The translations under genes and the position numbers were made by a program. From positions 11,672,327 to 11,736,326 of the forward strand of contig CP141137.1 of NCBI GenBank assembly GCA_035236585.1: a stretch of DNA of 64,000 nucleotides. The letters are read 5' to 3'. The first letter of the stretch is position 1. The number at the start of each line of letters is the position of its first letter. The notes under the pieces are model-generated. The model saw nothing but the letters and a program-made list of their open reading frames with translations. It was not told the origin of the DNA and did no database searches. Source of the stretch: Warburgia ugandensis. Its lineage: Eukaryota; Streptophyta; Magnoliopsida; Canellales; Canellaceae. Below are positions 25,601-33,829 of this stretch, piece by piece.

Positions 25601-27235
25601 AGATAGGATTATGTATTAAATTGTTATGGGAGGGTGGTATGATCTGGGTTGATGGACCCTCTGTTGGTTTGTTTTCTTTGAAGTATTGACTGTTTAGACA
25701 GGTACTGTCCAGTGATTTATTGGAAGATACTTAACTGCCTGGTAATCATGAGCTCCTTTTCACAATTATAATGGGAAGAATGGTAGTTTGTTAATGGTGA
25801 GCTGGTTGCTTTTAAGTGATAATCTTACTAAAACCAACAAACCTCAAAATAAAATATTTGTTTCTTAAGGTTCTACATATCAAAACTAGAACAGTCTATT
25901 GTCCACATTTACGAGTATTTAGAGATTTTTGTTGTTTAACTTGTTTAACTTCGGTTTGGATATGAGAAAAAATTAGTACCATCAAAGGAGCTACTTTACA
26001 GGACCAATTGCTTGGCTAGGCACCCTTTGATGGACTAGTCAAGCATGAGATCTGTTTTCATAATCATGATGCAAAGAAAGCAATGTTACTCACATTGCTT
26101 ATGTTTCTAAGCAACATATTGACATTAAAAAAGAATGTATTATCAACAATTTAGATTAAAGAAAAAAATTGTATGACCAGGGCTTCCATTAAGCTGAAGT
26201 AGACAGGCGTCATCTTAGTTGCCATTGCCATAATATGCTTGGGCCATTACAGCAGCTAAACAATAGGTATAGCAAGAAACTTGAGATAGTCAAGGAAGAA
26301 CAATACTCTTTTCTTCTTTTTTTCTCTTATTGACAGAAGATGAAGAAGAATACTCACGGCGTCAATAGCAAGCGCGGATGATTCTTAACCAGGCTGTCCA
26401 TTTCATCAAACCCATCAATACCCGTCTGCCATATAATGTACCTGTTCTTGTGCTCCATTAGCATCTCATAATACATATTCAAAACTGCGATGTTAATCGC
26501 ATTGGCACCCAGAGAACCCCCAAGAACCAGCACCACCTGCACACTCGAATTCCCCACTGCCCGGGGAAAAAAATGCACCCGTGCCACCCCCTTTGAAATG
26601 TACTTCCTCAACGCCACCCTAACTGGATTCCCACTCACCACACACTTCCTCTTTGGAAAAAACTCCGAACATGAATCAAATGCAACAAAGATCATATCAG
26701 CAAATGCACCAAGAAGCCGATTTCCGATCCCCGGAACAGAATTCTGTTCTTGAATTACAAGTTTTATGCGACGGAGAGCAGCAGCGAGGCACATTGGGAA
26801 GGCTACGAATGCACCAGTGCCAATAACGATATGAGGATCGAAATTGCCGAGAATTTTGCAGCTTGCAGCAATTGACTTGACGAGGCGGAAAGGGAGGATG
26901 AGATTGATGGGTGAGATGAAGGGGCGGGTCAAGCGAACGGCAGGGACTGCAACAAAATCATATCCCGCGGACGGTATTGATTCGCGTTCCATGCCGGTTT
27001 GCGAACCAGCGAAGAGTATTTGAATTTTAGGATTGATGGACTTGAGCTCGTCGGCGATTGCAATGGCGGGGTAAATGTGGCCGCCAGTGCCGCCGGCAGC
27101 GAAGAGAACCCGCAGGGGATCATGGGTAGAAGCGGGGAAGGAATTTTTGTCCGTTGGATCTAGGGACAGACAGGATTTGATATTGAAATACCTGGAAAAG
27201 AGGGAAGAAAAGGAGAGAGAAATGAGAATGTGCAT
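5756..27235 (-). CDS. MURG: MurG-like UDP-N-acetylglucosamine transferase, four exons
   Basis: Exons 27235-26358, 21144-21036, 19452-19317 and 5874-5756 join at GT-AG sites into 1,242 nt, or 413 residues plus stop. The family transfers GlcNAc from UDP-GlcNAc to a lipid-linked muramyl-peptide (lipid I to lipid II); plant homologues are nuclear-encoded and thought organellar, and moss MurG acts in plastid division. Seen: glycine loop AGGTGGH (residues 47-53), [34 protein letters not shown], then the C-terminal donor-binding [10 protein letters not shown] (310-319) and ESHQTKNA (337-344). Bacterial MurG has about 355 residues; the extra N-terminal 40 are Ser-rich and could be a transit peptide. 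Introns are about 5,213, 1,583 and 13,442 bp and full of transposons. The start is uncertain (see 27192-27424). Family sure; substrate in flowering plants, which lack a complete peptidoglycan pathway, is not. Confidence 0.88.
6250..7690 (-). pseudogene. hAT-superfamily (DUF659-type) transposase relic, left copy
   Basis: Minus-strand translation with stops and frameshifts shows [63 protein letters not shown] and [12 protein letters not shown]. In order these match the DUF659 block and its continuation in plant hAT-like transposases (W-T-D-x-[45 protein letters not shown]). An Au SINE sits inside at 7338-7510. Dead copy. Confidence 0.7.
6790..8205. repeat. left arm of a large inverted repeat in MurG intron 3
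   Basis: Pairs in reverse complement with 9155-10690. Matched blocks: 6900-7015 with 10562-10690 (transposase), 7020-7338 with 10240-10562, 7540-7690 with 10010-10165, and 7880-8205 with 9155-9510. The last block includes AACAAGGTGGGCC, GGAGAAAACCCTA and TTTGGGCAAACCCA on both sides. The SINE at 7338-7510 interrupts only this arm. Confidence 0.8.
7338..7510 (+). mobile_element. Au-type SINE, near full length
   Basis: Begins at TTGGTGCAACGG, missing the first bases, and ends GTGCACCGGGGCTGCCCTTTT. It lies in the left hAT-derived arm; the right arm lacks it, so it inserted after the two arms arose. No clear target-site duplication. Confidence 0.85.
8206..9154. other. unique spacer between the inverted arms
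   Basis: About 0.95 kb between the arms. It holds short open frames on both strands (72-73 codons, at 8652-8870 minus and 8851-9072 plus) without recognisable domains. Read on the minus strand, 8900-9070 has the pyrimidine-rich look of a 5' leader. Captured host sequence is possible but not shown. Confidence 0.4.
9155..10690. repeat. right arm of the large inverted repeat
   Basis: Reverse-complement partner of 6790-8205. The inner block 9155-9510 and the outer blocks 10010-10165, 10240-10562 and 10562-10690 match the left arm in mirrored order. The stretch 9515-10000 has no evident partner in the left arm. Confidence 0.8.
9960..10690 (+). pseudogene. hAT-superfamily (DUF659-type) transposase relic, right copy
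   Basis: The plus strand encodes [20 protein letters not shown], the same segment as [17 protein letters not shown] in the left copy but in the opposite orientation. Upstream the homology is nucleotide-level and frame-broken. The 3' half of the transposase is absent here. Confidence 0.6.
10824..11005 (+). mobile_element. Au-type SINE, full length
   Basis: Runs from AAGGGGAGCCTTGGTGCAAC, with box-B-like GGGTTCGAGGC, to GTGCACCGGGCTGCCCTTTTT. Target-site duplication ATATATAATTCTTCATA (10807-10823) / ATATATAATTCCTCATA (11006-11022), one mismatch in 17. Confidence 0.92.
11101..11550 (-). mobile_element. RTE-type LINE, 5'-truncated, 3' end only
   Basis: Minus-strand copy with a (GAT)n tail (CATCATCATCATC on + at 11101) followed by the C-terminal end of the reverse transcriptase ORF (the [15 protein letters not shown] and KDLKTLG region, diverged). 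Target-site duplication AATAGACACCAACTAT (11085-11100) / AATAGACACCAGCTAT (11551-11566), one mismatch in 16. About 450 bp long. Confidence 0.88.
11992..14079 (+). mobile_element. RTE-type LINE with 5' inversion (twin-primed insertion)
   Basis: Flanked by a 19-bp duplication, ATTTTAAACCCCTCAAACT, at 11973-11991 and 14080-14098. The 3' part (12357-14079) is in sense and ends in (GAT)n. The 5' part (11992-12356) is the element's 5' untranslated region in reverse orientation: the same sequence forms the 5' end of the minus-strand copy at 14950-16591. The element's 5' terminus (reverse of GGCATTAGCGGAGT) sits at the internal joint near 12356, as expected for twin priming. The endonuclease region between the two parts is missing. 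Confidence 0.88.
12357..14047 (+). pseudogene. RTE-type reverse transcriptase ORF, broken
   Basis: From the fingers domain to the C-terminus: [61 protein letters not shown], then [22 protein letters not shown], the catalytic [11 protein letters not shown] around 13280, and the end domain [16 protein letters not shown] with HVADPN. Inactive: about 24 nt are missing near 13012 relative to the copy at 39.95 kb (shifting the frame), and stops occur near 13270, 13344, 13540 and 13840. Confidence 0.85.
15170..15526 (-). pseudogene. RTE reverse transcriptase C-terminal fragment
   Basis: Encodes [56 protein letters not shown] and [12 protein letters not shown]. This is the same C-terminal block as in the copies at 13.5-14.0 kb and 40.5-41.0 kb. 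Confidence 0.8.
15553..16254 (-). pseudogene. RTE ORF start with apurinic endonuclease N-terminus, fused across a deletion
   Basis: Starts [14 protein letters not shown]; three imperfect repeats of about 24 residues follow (each with [21 protein letters not shown]). From about residue 95 comes the endonuclease fold: [30 protein letters not shown] and [11 protein letters not shown]. After VG the frame enters the filler and then reverse transcriptase sequence in the wrong frame. The catalytic Glu of the QETKW motif is present; the later Asp/His motifs are gone. Confidence 0.8.
16607..18493. other. MurG intron 3 sequence, mostly unassigned
   Basis: AT-rich. Contains a GAA/GAAGAAG microsatellite at about 17468-17516 and short ATA/AAT runs near 17808. 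No domain-bearing frame recognised. Confidence 0.35.
18494..18855. repeat. foldback element or hairpin with arms of about 160 bp
   Basis: Left arm 18494-18650 starts TGGGTAGGAACAAGAAGAAA; right arm 18695-18855 ends as its complement (TTTCTTGTTGCTCCTACCCA). The arms match with a few small indels, separated by about 45 bp. The form fits a foldback MITE or a young inverted duplication. A small-RNA precursor is possible, as the host intron is transcribed, but nothing shows it. Confidence 0.8.
19317..19452 (-). CDS. MURG: MurG-like gene, exon 3
   Basis: Acceptor AATTGTAG and donor GTACAT flank 136 nt encoding [18 protein letters not shown], then [22 protein letters not shown]. The His-Gln and Asn-Ala of the donor-sugar site are conserved. 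Confidence 0.88.
21036..21144 (-). CDS. MURG: MurG-like gene, exon 2
   Basis: 109 nt completing the split Pro codon from exon 1 and encoding [20 protein letters not shown], then [16 protein letters not shown]. The SRAG and SE residues correspond to the UDP-GlcNAc-binding motif of the family. Donor GTAGTT, acceptor TTGTGAAG. Confidence 0.92.
21278..21706. mobile_element. Stowaway-like (Tc1/mariner) MITE
   Basis: Left end CTCCCTCTATCCCATATTAT, preceded by TA. Right end ATATGAGATTGAGGGAG is its imperfect inverse. The CTCCCTC..CCCATATTA end is characteristic of plant Stowaway elements. The right flanking TA has become CA. At 429 bp it is longer than most. It lies in MurG intron 1. Confidence 0.75.
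21920..22102 (-). mobile_element. Au-type SINE, full length, well preserved
   Basis: Runs from AAGGGCAGTCCCAGTGCAC to CGTTGCGCCAAGGCTCCCC. Perfect 18-bp target-site duplication, AGTAAACAAGCAAGTCAT, at 21902-21919 and 22103-22120. Same sense as the MurG transcript. Confidence 0.95.
22602..22658. repeat. (GA)n microsatellite
   Basis: About 28 uninterrupted GA units in MurG intron 1. Confidence 0.97.
22905..24420 (-). pseudogene. Ty1/copia pol relic (reverse transcriptase and RNase H)
   Basis: Frame-broken minus-strand translation shows [11 protein letters not shown] (the copia CKWVY..K start of the reverse transcriptase), a degraded LHRLKQGP, then [20 protein letters not shown], where YVDD has become YTDA. 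Next come [15 protein letters not shown] and [20 protein letters not shown] of the RNase H domain. An Au SINE at 23443-23622 interrupts it. Antisense to nothing: it has the same sense as the MurG gene. Confidence 0.75.
23443..23622 (-). mobile_element. Au-type SINE inside the copia relic
   Basis: Full-length minus-strand copy ending TTGCACCAAGGCTCCC. Flanks TCATGTATCATAA / TCATGCATCTCATAA look like a target-site duplication with a 2-bp indel. Confidence 0.88.
24475..24598. repeat. 62-bp direct tandem duplication
   Basis: Both units contain AGAAAAGAA and GTGGTTGCCGTC-CTTGTGCT, at 24475 and 24537. Just upstream of the copia relic in MurG intron 1. Confidence 0.8.
24600..26357. other. MurG intron 1, unassigned part
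   Basis: No clear domain. The stretch around 25000-25150 may be the variable linker of the neighbouring copia relic (weak). Confidence 0.3.
26358..27235 (-). CDS. MURG: MurG-like gene, exon 1 (N-terminus and acceptor-lipid domain)
   Basis: One open frame of 292 codons holding the whole N-terminal Rossmann domain: [71 protein letters not shown] and IIWQTG. It ends at donor GTGAGT in the middle of a Pro codon. Its base composition is GC-richer than the introns, as expected for a conserved coding exon. Confidence 0.95.
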
Positions 27236-27424
27236 GAAGAATCAAAACAAAAATTGGAGGAGAAGTTGGAAGGAGATACCTGCCTTGTGCATGTTGGAGG
27301 AAAAGGGCATTTCGGTTGTTTGGAAGTGAGAAGTGGAGGGGGAACAAAAAGAGAGGGAAGAGTCAGAGCAGCCATTGGAGAGGTGGAGCAAGCACCTTTG
27401 CTGCTTCAGTAGATGCATTTGCAT
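27192..27424 (-). other. MurG 5' region with an alternative, out-of-frame first exon
   Basis: An ATG at 27375 opens a 32-codon frame, MAALTLPSLFVPPPLLTSKQ..., that looks like a plastid transit peptide. It ends at a good donor (CAG/GTATCT, 27279), and a good acceptor (TTTTCCAG) lies at 27192. Splicing this 88-bp intron would, however, place the MurG frame off by one. The in-frame ATG at 27235 lies within that putative intron. A one-base assembly error, or real loss of the upstream peptide, would explain it. Confidence 0.5.
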
Positions 27425-27599
27425 GTGTTTGAGTTTTCTAGGGTCTGGCTGCTAGAGAGAGCGAGGGAGGGAGAGGTTGGCTGCGGCAAAATAATAGTAA
27501 GTCTCTTAGTCAATGCAGCTGCTGCGCTGCTGCTTCTGGCAGTAGTTGTAGTAACTTGCTGTGTAGAGAGAGACTACACAGAATTCATTTTTTAGTTCC

Positions 27600-29239
27600 T
27601 CCATTTTCATTAAATTTTCAAAGGCCTAAAAGAAATAGTTAGGAACTTAGGATTATCCATGATTTACCTACTTTGGCACGCTTAACAGGAGGAAGGCTTA
27701 CTTTAGGAAAGAAGTTCATCCTGCATGAGAAATAAGGACTTTTGGACCCTTTTCTCTGTAAGAATGCCTCCAAGAGGAAAGCATGGACTGGGACTTTTCT
27801 GGCACACCATGATTCATAATCAATCTTTACTGTTCGTCTGATTGGCATTTCTGTTCCAAGTCTAAAAACCAATTACCAATTTCCAGTTATTTTGAGTATA
27901 AATCCCAAGAGACAGAGATGTATACACTTTTGAGTACGAGAAGAAGTTCATGCCTTTTCTTTTTCATATATGATAATCTTTTTTGTAAACCATAGCCATT
28001 TATCGTGTTCTCTAAGTCAAGAATAGCTAGCCTTTAGAAATCAATGTATTTGAATGATATTAACCACTTGTTTTTGGATCTTTGAAAAAATTAATAAAAC
28101 TCGGTGGTCATGTGACATAGTCTAAAAGTATCTAATGAATATAAAATTTGTCTCTAACCTATCTAAGTCATTTTCAACGTAAAAAATAGCTTAGACATAC
28201 ACAATAAAGTTTTACTGTGCACAAAAATAGGGTGTGGATTTCTTCTCATGCCCAAGAGCATCATTGCTTACCAAGACTCTTTGGGTATTTACCATATATA
28301 ATACATATAGGAGAAAATTACAAAAAATGAATAATTTAAGAGGTTGATAGATAGGTTATGCATTAGTTTTGTTTATTTAATTATCTATATGTCATTAACC
28401 TAGAATTTATTGGTTAACTAGTGTATAGGCAACATAAGAATCGTGATATAAGAAACAAATAAAAGCTAAAAATACATATCATGCAGGTGAATTGAAAATA
28501 GGCAAGAAAAACTCCATGCAAAAGAGAAAGAAAGAAGATGAGAAAATTTTGGAGTGGGAAATAGGTAGGAGGGAAGAAACGAATAGAAATTTAGTGAGTT
28601 TGTTGGAAAGAGAGAAGATTAGGGCTTATTGCTAGAAATTTGTTTATTTGAGTGAAAATGATGGGAATCTTGGAGTTGGGTTAAGGTTGACAGAGGGAGA
28701 GAGAAGAATTTATGGCCTAGGAGAGGAGAACATATGTCATTTCTCCCATTCTTCTCTATTTTTTTGCCATTAAAATGTTAATTGTATAGATAAACCAGAA
28801 TAGTTTCTACATGAACAATCCCAAAACTAAGAGCCAAGAGATCAGGTAAACAAGAAAACATTTTAGACTAGTATCATATAGTTTGGCATCTATTCCATAG
28901 GACCCAAAGTTTTATTTATCCCAAAATCTTACCTAATGTCTCATTTTTGTTTCTCCGGGGTCCAATTAGTCACATGCCACTAAAAACTTCAATAGAAAGA
29001 GGCCACATGCCCAGCTCATGACTTATGGTGAGGGTAAAATCATTATTTTAAATAATTATAGAAAAACATAAAAAGATGAAAAAAATGGATGTCAATATTA
29101 GTTTCTTCCACTTATCTTCTTCTTCTCAAAACATCGGTCGTCCCATCAACTACCTTTTTGCCTCCTCCATTCCACCTTCCAAAACAACCTTGTGGATTGG
29201 CAAAAGGAGATCCAAAAAATTAACAAGAAACAAGCTCCT
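27600..29239. other. intergenic, nothing recognised
   Basis: AT-rich upstream flank of the MurG-like gene; no gene or repeat family recognised. Confidence 0.35.
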
Positions 29240-29504
29240 TCTTATTTCCTTTTTCTCCCCATTATTTTTTCTTCGTTGTTGCTATTTTTGTTGGTTTTAT
29301 ATTGAGAAATAAAAATAAGGTCTCACTCACAGCATTAATAGTCAATTTCAAAATGTTATTTTCCTTTCTTCTTCTTGTTTTCCTTTTCTCCTTGGTATTT
29401 TTTCTTCTTTTAGTGCTATGTTTTTTGGTTTTATATTGAGAAATAAAAACAAGGTCTTACTTACAACATTAATAATGAAATTCAAAAGGTTATATTCCTT
29501 TCTC
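29240..29504. repeat. 134-bp direct tandem duplication
   Basis: Both units contain GGTTTTATATTGAGAAATAA (29293 and 29427), followed by AAGGTCT-ACT-ACA-CATTAATA. Diverged by about a tenth. Confidence 0.75.
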
Positions 29505-29586
29505 CCAAAATTCACGCAGTCATGAATAAACTTGATGGCATCCTCTCTATACAAGCCTTGATTTTAATAGACTATTCAATACTATC

Positions 29587-29589
<3 letters not shown>

Positions 29590-29619
<30 letters not shown>
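29590..29619. repeat. (GA)n microsatellite
   Basis: About 15 uninterrupted GA units. Confidence 0.95.
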
Positions 29620-29623
<4 letters not shown>

Positions 29624-29769
29624 AAATTAGATAATGAAAATTGGTTAGATGAAGAAAGTTCTTTTTCGAGCTTACTTTGCATCAAAGGGGAGGGGGGGAA
29701 CATGAAAGGTGAATTAAAGGATGAAAGCCTAAAAAGAGAAATGAAGAATGAAAACTCATAAGTCATAAC

Positions 29770-31758
29770 AAAGAGAATTGTTGGGAGTGTAGAGCCTGAT
29801 TGGTTTGATAATGTTGTATCTGCATCGATGTTGTGCTACAAATGGGGGATCTAGGGATTAAAGCATTAGGTGTTGGTCAAGTTGAACAGTCTACTAGCCA
29901 GGGGTGCGGTGCCGAAGCAACTAGCTCCAAAAAAAGGTAGATGATTTTTTCTATCTTGTAATATTTGGAGGGGAGGACAATTGTATCTTTTGCTAGTATA
30001 TATTTGTATTCGCATGACTCTAGGTTTCTGCAGAAGGTGGAGAAATTTTATCCACCTTGTGGCCATTATTTTCTAGCCATGGAGATAGTGAAATTGGTGT
30101 GAGCCCATAAACGTACCTCCATTCAAAGGGAACCATATAAATATATGTGATTCTTGTTTAAAATCATTTTGCATCTTCATAACAAGGTTGTCATGGGAGG
30201 GCTTTAGGGGTGGCAATGTAAAAAGAAGGAAGATAATTTTAGCTCCTTACTACCTCTATTTTTTGGGGAGCCATGAATGTTCTTTAATAGATAAGCTTAA
30301 TGGCATATGTTGTCGAATGGCCAAAATGGAGCAATAAATATTCATTGTGATGCACCTTGGGTTGGACCTATGTCATACTTAGACTATGAAGATGAAGGAA
30401 TTAGAAAAGTAGGTTGTGATCTTTAGCAGGCAGCTGTCCCTACTCAAGATACTTGTAACAAAACATTTATTGGGAGTGTTGACCCAAGCCTCTATTTTTT
30501 TATGATTACAAAGCATCATTTATATATGTATGTAACTTCTTTTCAAGTGTGCATATTTGTATCTTTGTTTAGAAATAAACAAGAATCAAAATGGATGAAG
30601 TTTTCAATCAAATGTTCAAGTCTCACAATTTTAGTTCGTTAGAATTGAAAATAGTTAAAGACTTAGCTACAAGATGATTTCAACTTAAATCAACTATTTT
30701 CAAAAACTAGTTGACTATTTAAAAAATCTAGTCTATTAAAAGAAAACAAGTCTGTAATATGGAAATCAAGTTGACCTTATCACAATAGAAGAAAAGGAAA
30801 GATTTATATGAAAAAGAGTTGATTATTATTGCACACTTAGTCAACTAATTTGTCTAGTTCTTTCCAAGTCTTGGAGATCTTGATTTTAACCGATTAATTG
30901 AAGAAGAAGTGAAGCTAGATTGGAAGAAGTGAAGCTAGATTCAAAGAGTGAAGATTTTACATGCGTTTCAACTCATTGCAAAAATTAGTAGATTATTTGT
31001 AGAATGAATCTACTATTTCATTTTGGTAGGTTTGGGATAATTTTCCTGGAACTTAGGCAATTGTTTTGAAATTAGAGTCTACTTAGTATTTAGGAAATAA
31101 GCTTGCTTAGCGATTTAGCATACTAATTCCATATTCCAGTCAACTAAAGTATAAATCAGGTATAAATCAGATGGGTTTAAAATCCTAGGTTGATAATAAG
31201 TTGACAAACCATGAAGAGCAGGCTGCTAAGTTTCAATGATAATAAAGTAGATTTATTGCAGAAGGGAATTTAGTCGACTAAACTAGTTAAAATAACTGAC
31301 TAAATAGAAGACAACTTTGCCAGCTATTGTTTCAAATTTGATTTTTTGTCACTTGGATGGATAAGGATTGTCTCTAATAGATAAAAATTTGTCTTGGATG
31401 GACCTATATTAATTTGAATTTACAAGCTATCCACTCAAGCAAACTTTCTCAAGCCTGTATTCTAATTGTTTCTATTCCTTTTTCCTTTTTTTTGTAAACT
31501 CTCTCTATTTTTGTATTTGTAATTGACTGTATTGAGAGATATTCTTCTTCAAATCATTTTTTTGCATTTTTTATTGTGGTGTAGCTCTCTTATCATGAGT
31601 AGTTTTTCATGGGTTGAGTGGCTTACAATAACTGCTCAAGTCCTTTGATTGTGGCCAAGATAGTATCAACTGGTATGTAAAACCTTACAATGATTATTGT
31701 AAGTTCAAGGTAGGGAATACCTTAAGAGAGTGGAAGTAGGTGCCTTAGTTGTCTAGCT
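29770..31758. other. intergenic, nothing recognised
   Basis: No coding frame of note. The part from 30600 is AT-rich, with repeated GTCGACTA/TAGTTGACT-like words, but no clear element. Confidence 0.3.
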
Positions 31759-31783
31759 AAAAAAGGGGCAACCCTAGTGCACA
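31759..31783 (-). mobile_element. Au-type SINE 3' tip, 25 bp
   Basis: AAAAAGGGGCAACCCTAGTGCAC on + equals the complemented last bases of the SINE. It stops where TGTGATGACCCGGG starts, a sequence that looks like an LTR start. The rest of the SINE was not found nearby. Confidence 0.5.
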
Positions 31784-33030
31784 TGTGATGACCCGGGTTT
31801 TTGTAATACCAAAGGCAGGGACCTTAGTAGTAAATTTTTTTTGCAAAACAATGCAGTGAAAATTCTTTTCTTTTAAATCAATTTGCAACACAACCCAAGT
31901 CTCACATCAACATGCATAATACACATAAAGATTTTTTTATATCAAAATAAAATTTTATTGAATACTAGGAATCATTCAGTAGTTCACTTTACACAGCCCC
32001 TATATTACAATTACAATCCATTGTCCAAATGTAATCCAAATACAAAGTACATAGTCTAGTTTCACAATCTTCAAAGAAGATACCCTGATTAGTTTGGTAA
32101 CATCTAAGCTCTTCACGCTATACGTCCTTAAGTCTCCTTCCCTGTATATTAGATATTGTAAACATTCAAACATTTACAATATCTTAGCAATTGATAGGGG
32201 ATACAAGAATATAATACTTCAATAATACAAGACTATGCAGCTTGTATGTAAGTAGGATGGTTCTAGGAGGCTTGCTACCCATGTTTCCCCTAGTATGCCT
32301 TAAAAGCTTCTCTATACATGAAGTGCCTCTTATGTTTTCTTATTATTCATTCCTTCATTCTAAGATATCAGAGTTTGCTTTGCTAGGGTTTGTGGTACTC
32401 AATCTAGCCTCTTTGAGTCAAGCACCAAGAGATCTTAGTCTTGGACCAAGTGCTTTGAGCTCTTTGAGATCTTATCCTCAAAACAAGTTTTTGTTCTTTT
32501 TGAGTTTTATAAATTTTGATATTAAATTCTCATATTTGAGATTGCTTGCTTTTTATCTACATATTTGAGAGATCAATTATCCGATAAAGAGAAACTCCAT
32601 TTTCAAGGATTTACAGATTATTTCAAGTGACTTGAATGTGTTTCATCCTTTGGATTTGATAGAGACTAAGAACTATGTATTTATTATTTTAAGAGATCTA
32701 TTAAGACTATATGATATATTCATTACATGAGATATTATACTACTTAAACTTGAGAATGCAACTCAATCCCTATACTAGGAGGTTTCAACTATCTATAAGA
32801 AGTTGCTTTAAATGTGCCTCTAATTAAGGTTCAATGAACTCACTATAGAGCAAGTATTATATTATGGTATGTATTTCCAACATCACTGAGCTTATTTGTG
32901 ATCCTCATTCATCATTAGGTCTTATGCATTAGATAATTGATTCTAATCCTTTGATTGCTGCTTAAAATTTGTACAACATGCTTGCATGCTTTTTGTGGTT
33001 CTAAATACACTAGAGAAATTATAACACCCC
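31784..33030. other. unassigned; possible LTR fragment at its start
   Basis: TGTGATGACCCGGGTTTTTG resembles the start of some plant Ty3/gypsy LTRs, but no primer site, matching LTR or coding sequence follows. The 108-codon frame at 32242-32568 has no recognised domain. Confidence 0.25.
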
Positions 33031-33032
33031 AA

Positions 33033-33172
33033 GGGTCCAACTATCAAGATACTGTCCGCTTTCCACTGACGGTGCCCATACATCGGTAGCAGTCACAGCT
33101 TTGGGTCCAATTGTCAAGATATTATCCGCTTTCCACTGACGGTGCCCATACACCGGTAGCAGTCACGGCTTT
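33033..33172. repeat. two-copy 70-bp tandem repeat
   Basis: Units at 33033 and 33103 both read GGGTCCAA-T-TCAAGATA..CCGCTTTCCACTGACGG and CGGTAGCAGTCAC-GCTTT. Few differences. It lies just upstream of the TRIM and may be part of a related LTR. Confidence 0.88.
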
Positions 33173-33267
33173 GTTCTCCCTTGGAAACCAAGTGTCCAGG
33201 GAAAACGTCTTGACATGTAGAGTTCCTTGAACCCTTATAACCAGCCCAATCACTTCCCTCTTAGGGG

Positions 33268-33817
33268 TGAGCCAAGAGACGCTGGGTAAGCAATTGTGAG
33301 GCAAGAGACCTTAAGAGTTAGTCTCACATCGCTAAGGGGAAAGAAACTGGGCTATTGATGAGAGTGATGAAGACTTTCCTTGCAATGATCGGTTTTTCCC
33401 TAAAGAGGGAAGAACAAAACCGTGCGGTGGGTTGGTTGTATGGGCAGCCAATCTGCCAAAGTGGACAATATCGTTGCATGTGTGGGCCCTTGGGCAGTTG
33501 CAGTGGTATCATAGCTGACCCCTGACCTGGTGTATGGTTGGCTGGCAGACGTGGATGTCCGTTCCCTAGTGGGGGTGAGGGGTGAGCCAAGAGACGATGA
33601 GTAAGCAGTTGTAAGGCAAGAGACCTTAAGAGTTAGTCCCACATTACTAAGGGAAAAGAAACTGGGCTATTGATAAGAGTGGTGAGGACTTTTCTTACAA
33701 CGACCAGTTTCCCCCTAAAGAGGGAAGAACAAAACCGTGCGGTGGGTTGGTTGTATGGGCAGTCAGTCTGGCAAAACGGACAATATCGTTGCATATGTAG
33801 GTTCTCAGGGGGTTACA
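33268..33817 (+). mobile_element. TRIM (terminal-repeat retrotransposon in miniature)
   Basis: Two direct repeats of exactly 235 bp, 33268-33502 and 33583-33817, each starting TGAGCCAAGAGACG and ending TTGCA / TTACA. One base after the first lies TGGTATCATAGC (33504-33515), one mismatch from the initiator-Met tRNA primer site TGGTATCAGAGC. The 80-bp interior ends in the purine tract GTGGGGGTGAGGGG. It has no coding capacity. No 5-bp target duplication is seen (AGGGG before, AAAAT after). The sequence before the first LTR also ends in a purine tract, which hints at recombination with another copy. Confidence 0.88.
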
Positions 33818-33829
33818 AAAATGAAGACT

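Noticed and set aside
32242..32568. 108-codon hydrophobic plus-strand frame
   Set aside because: No domain, no conserved neighbours, and no intron or promoter support; probably chance.
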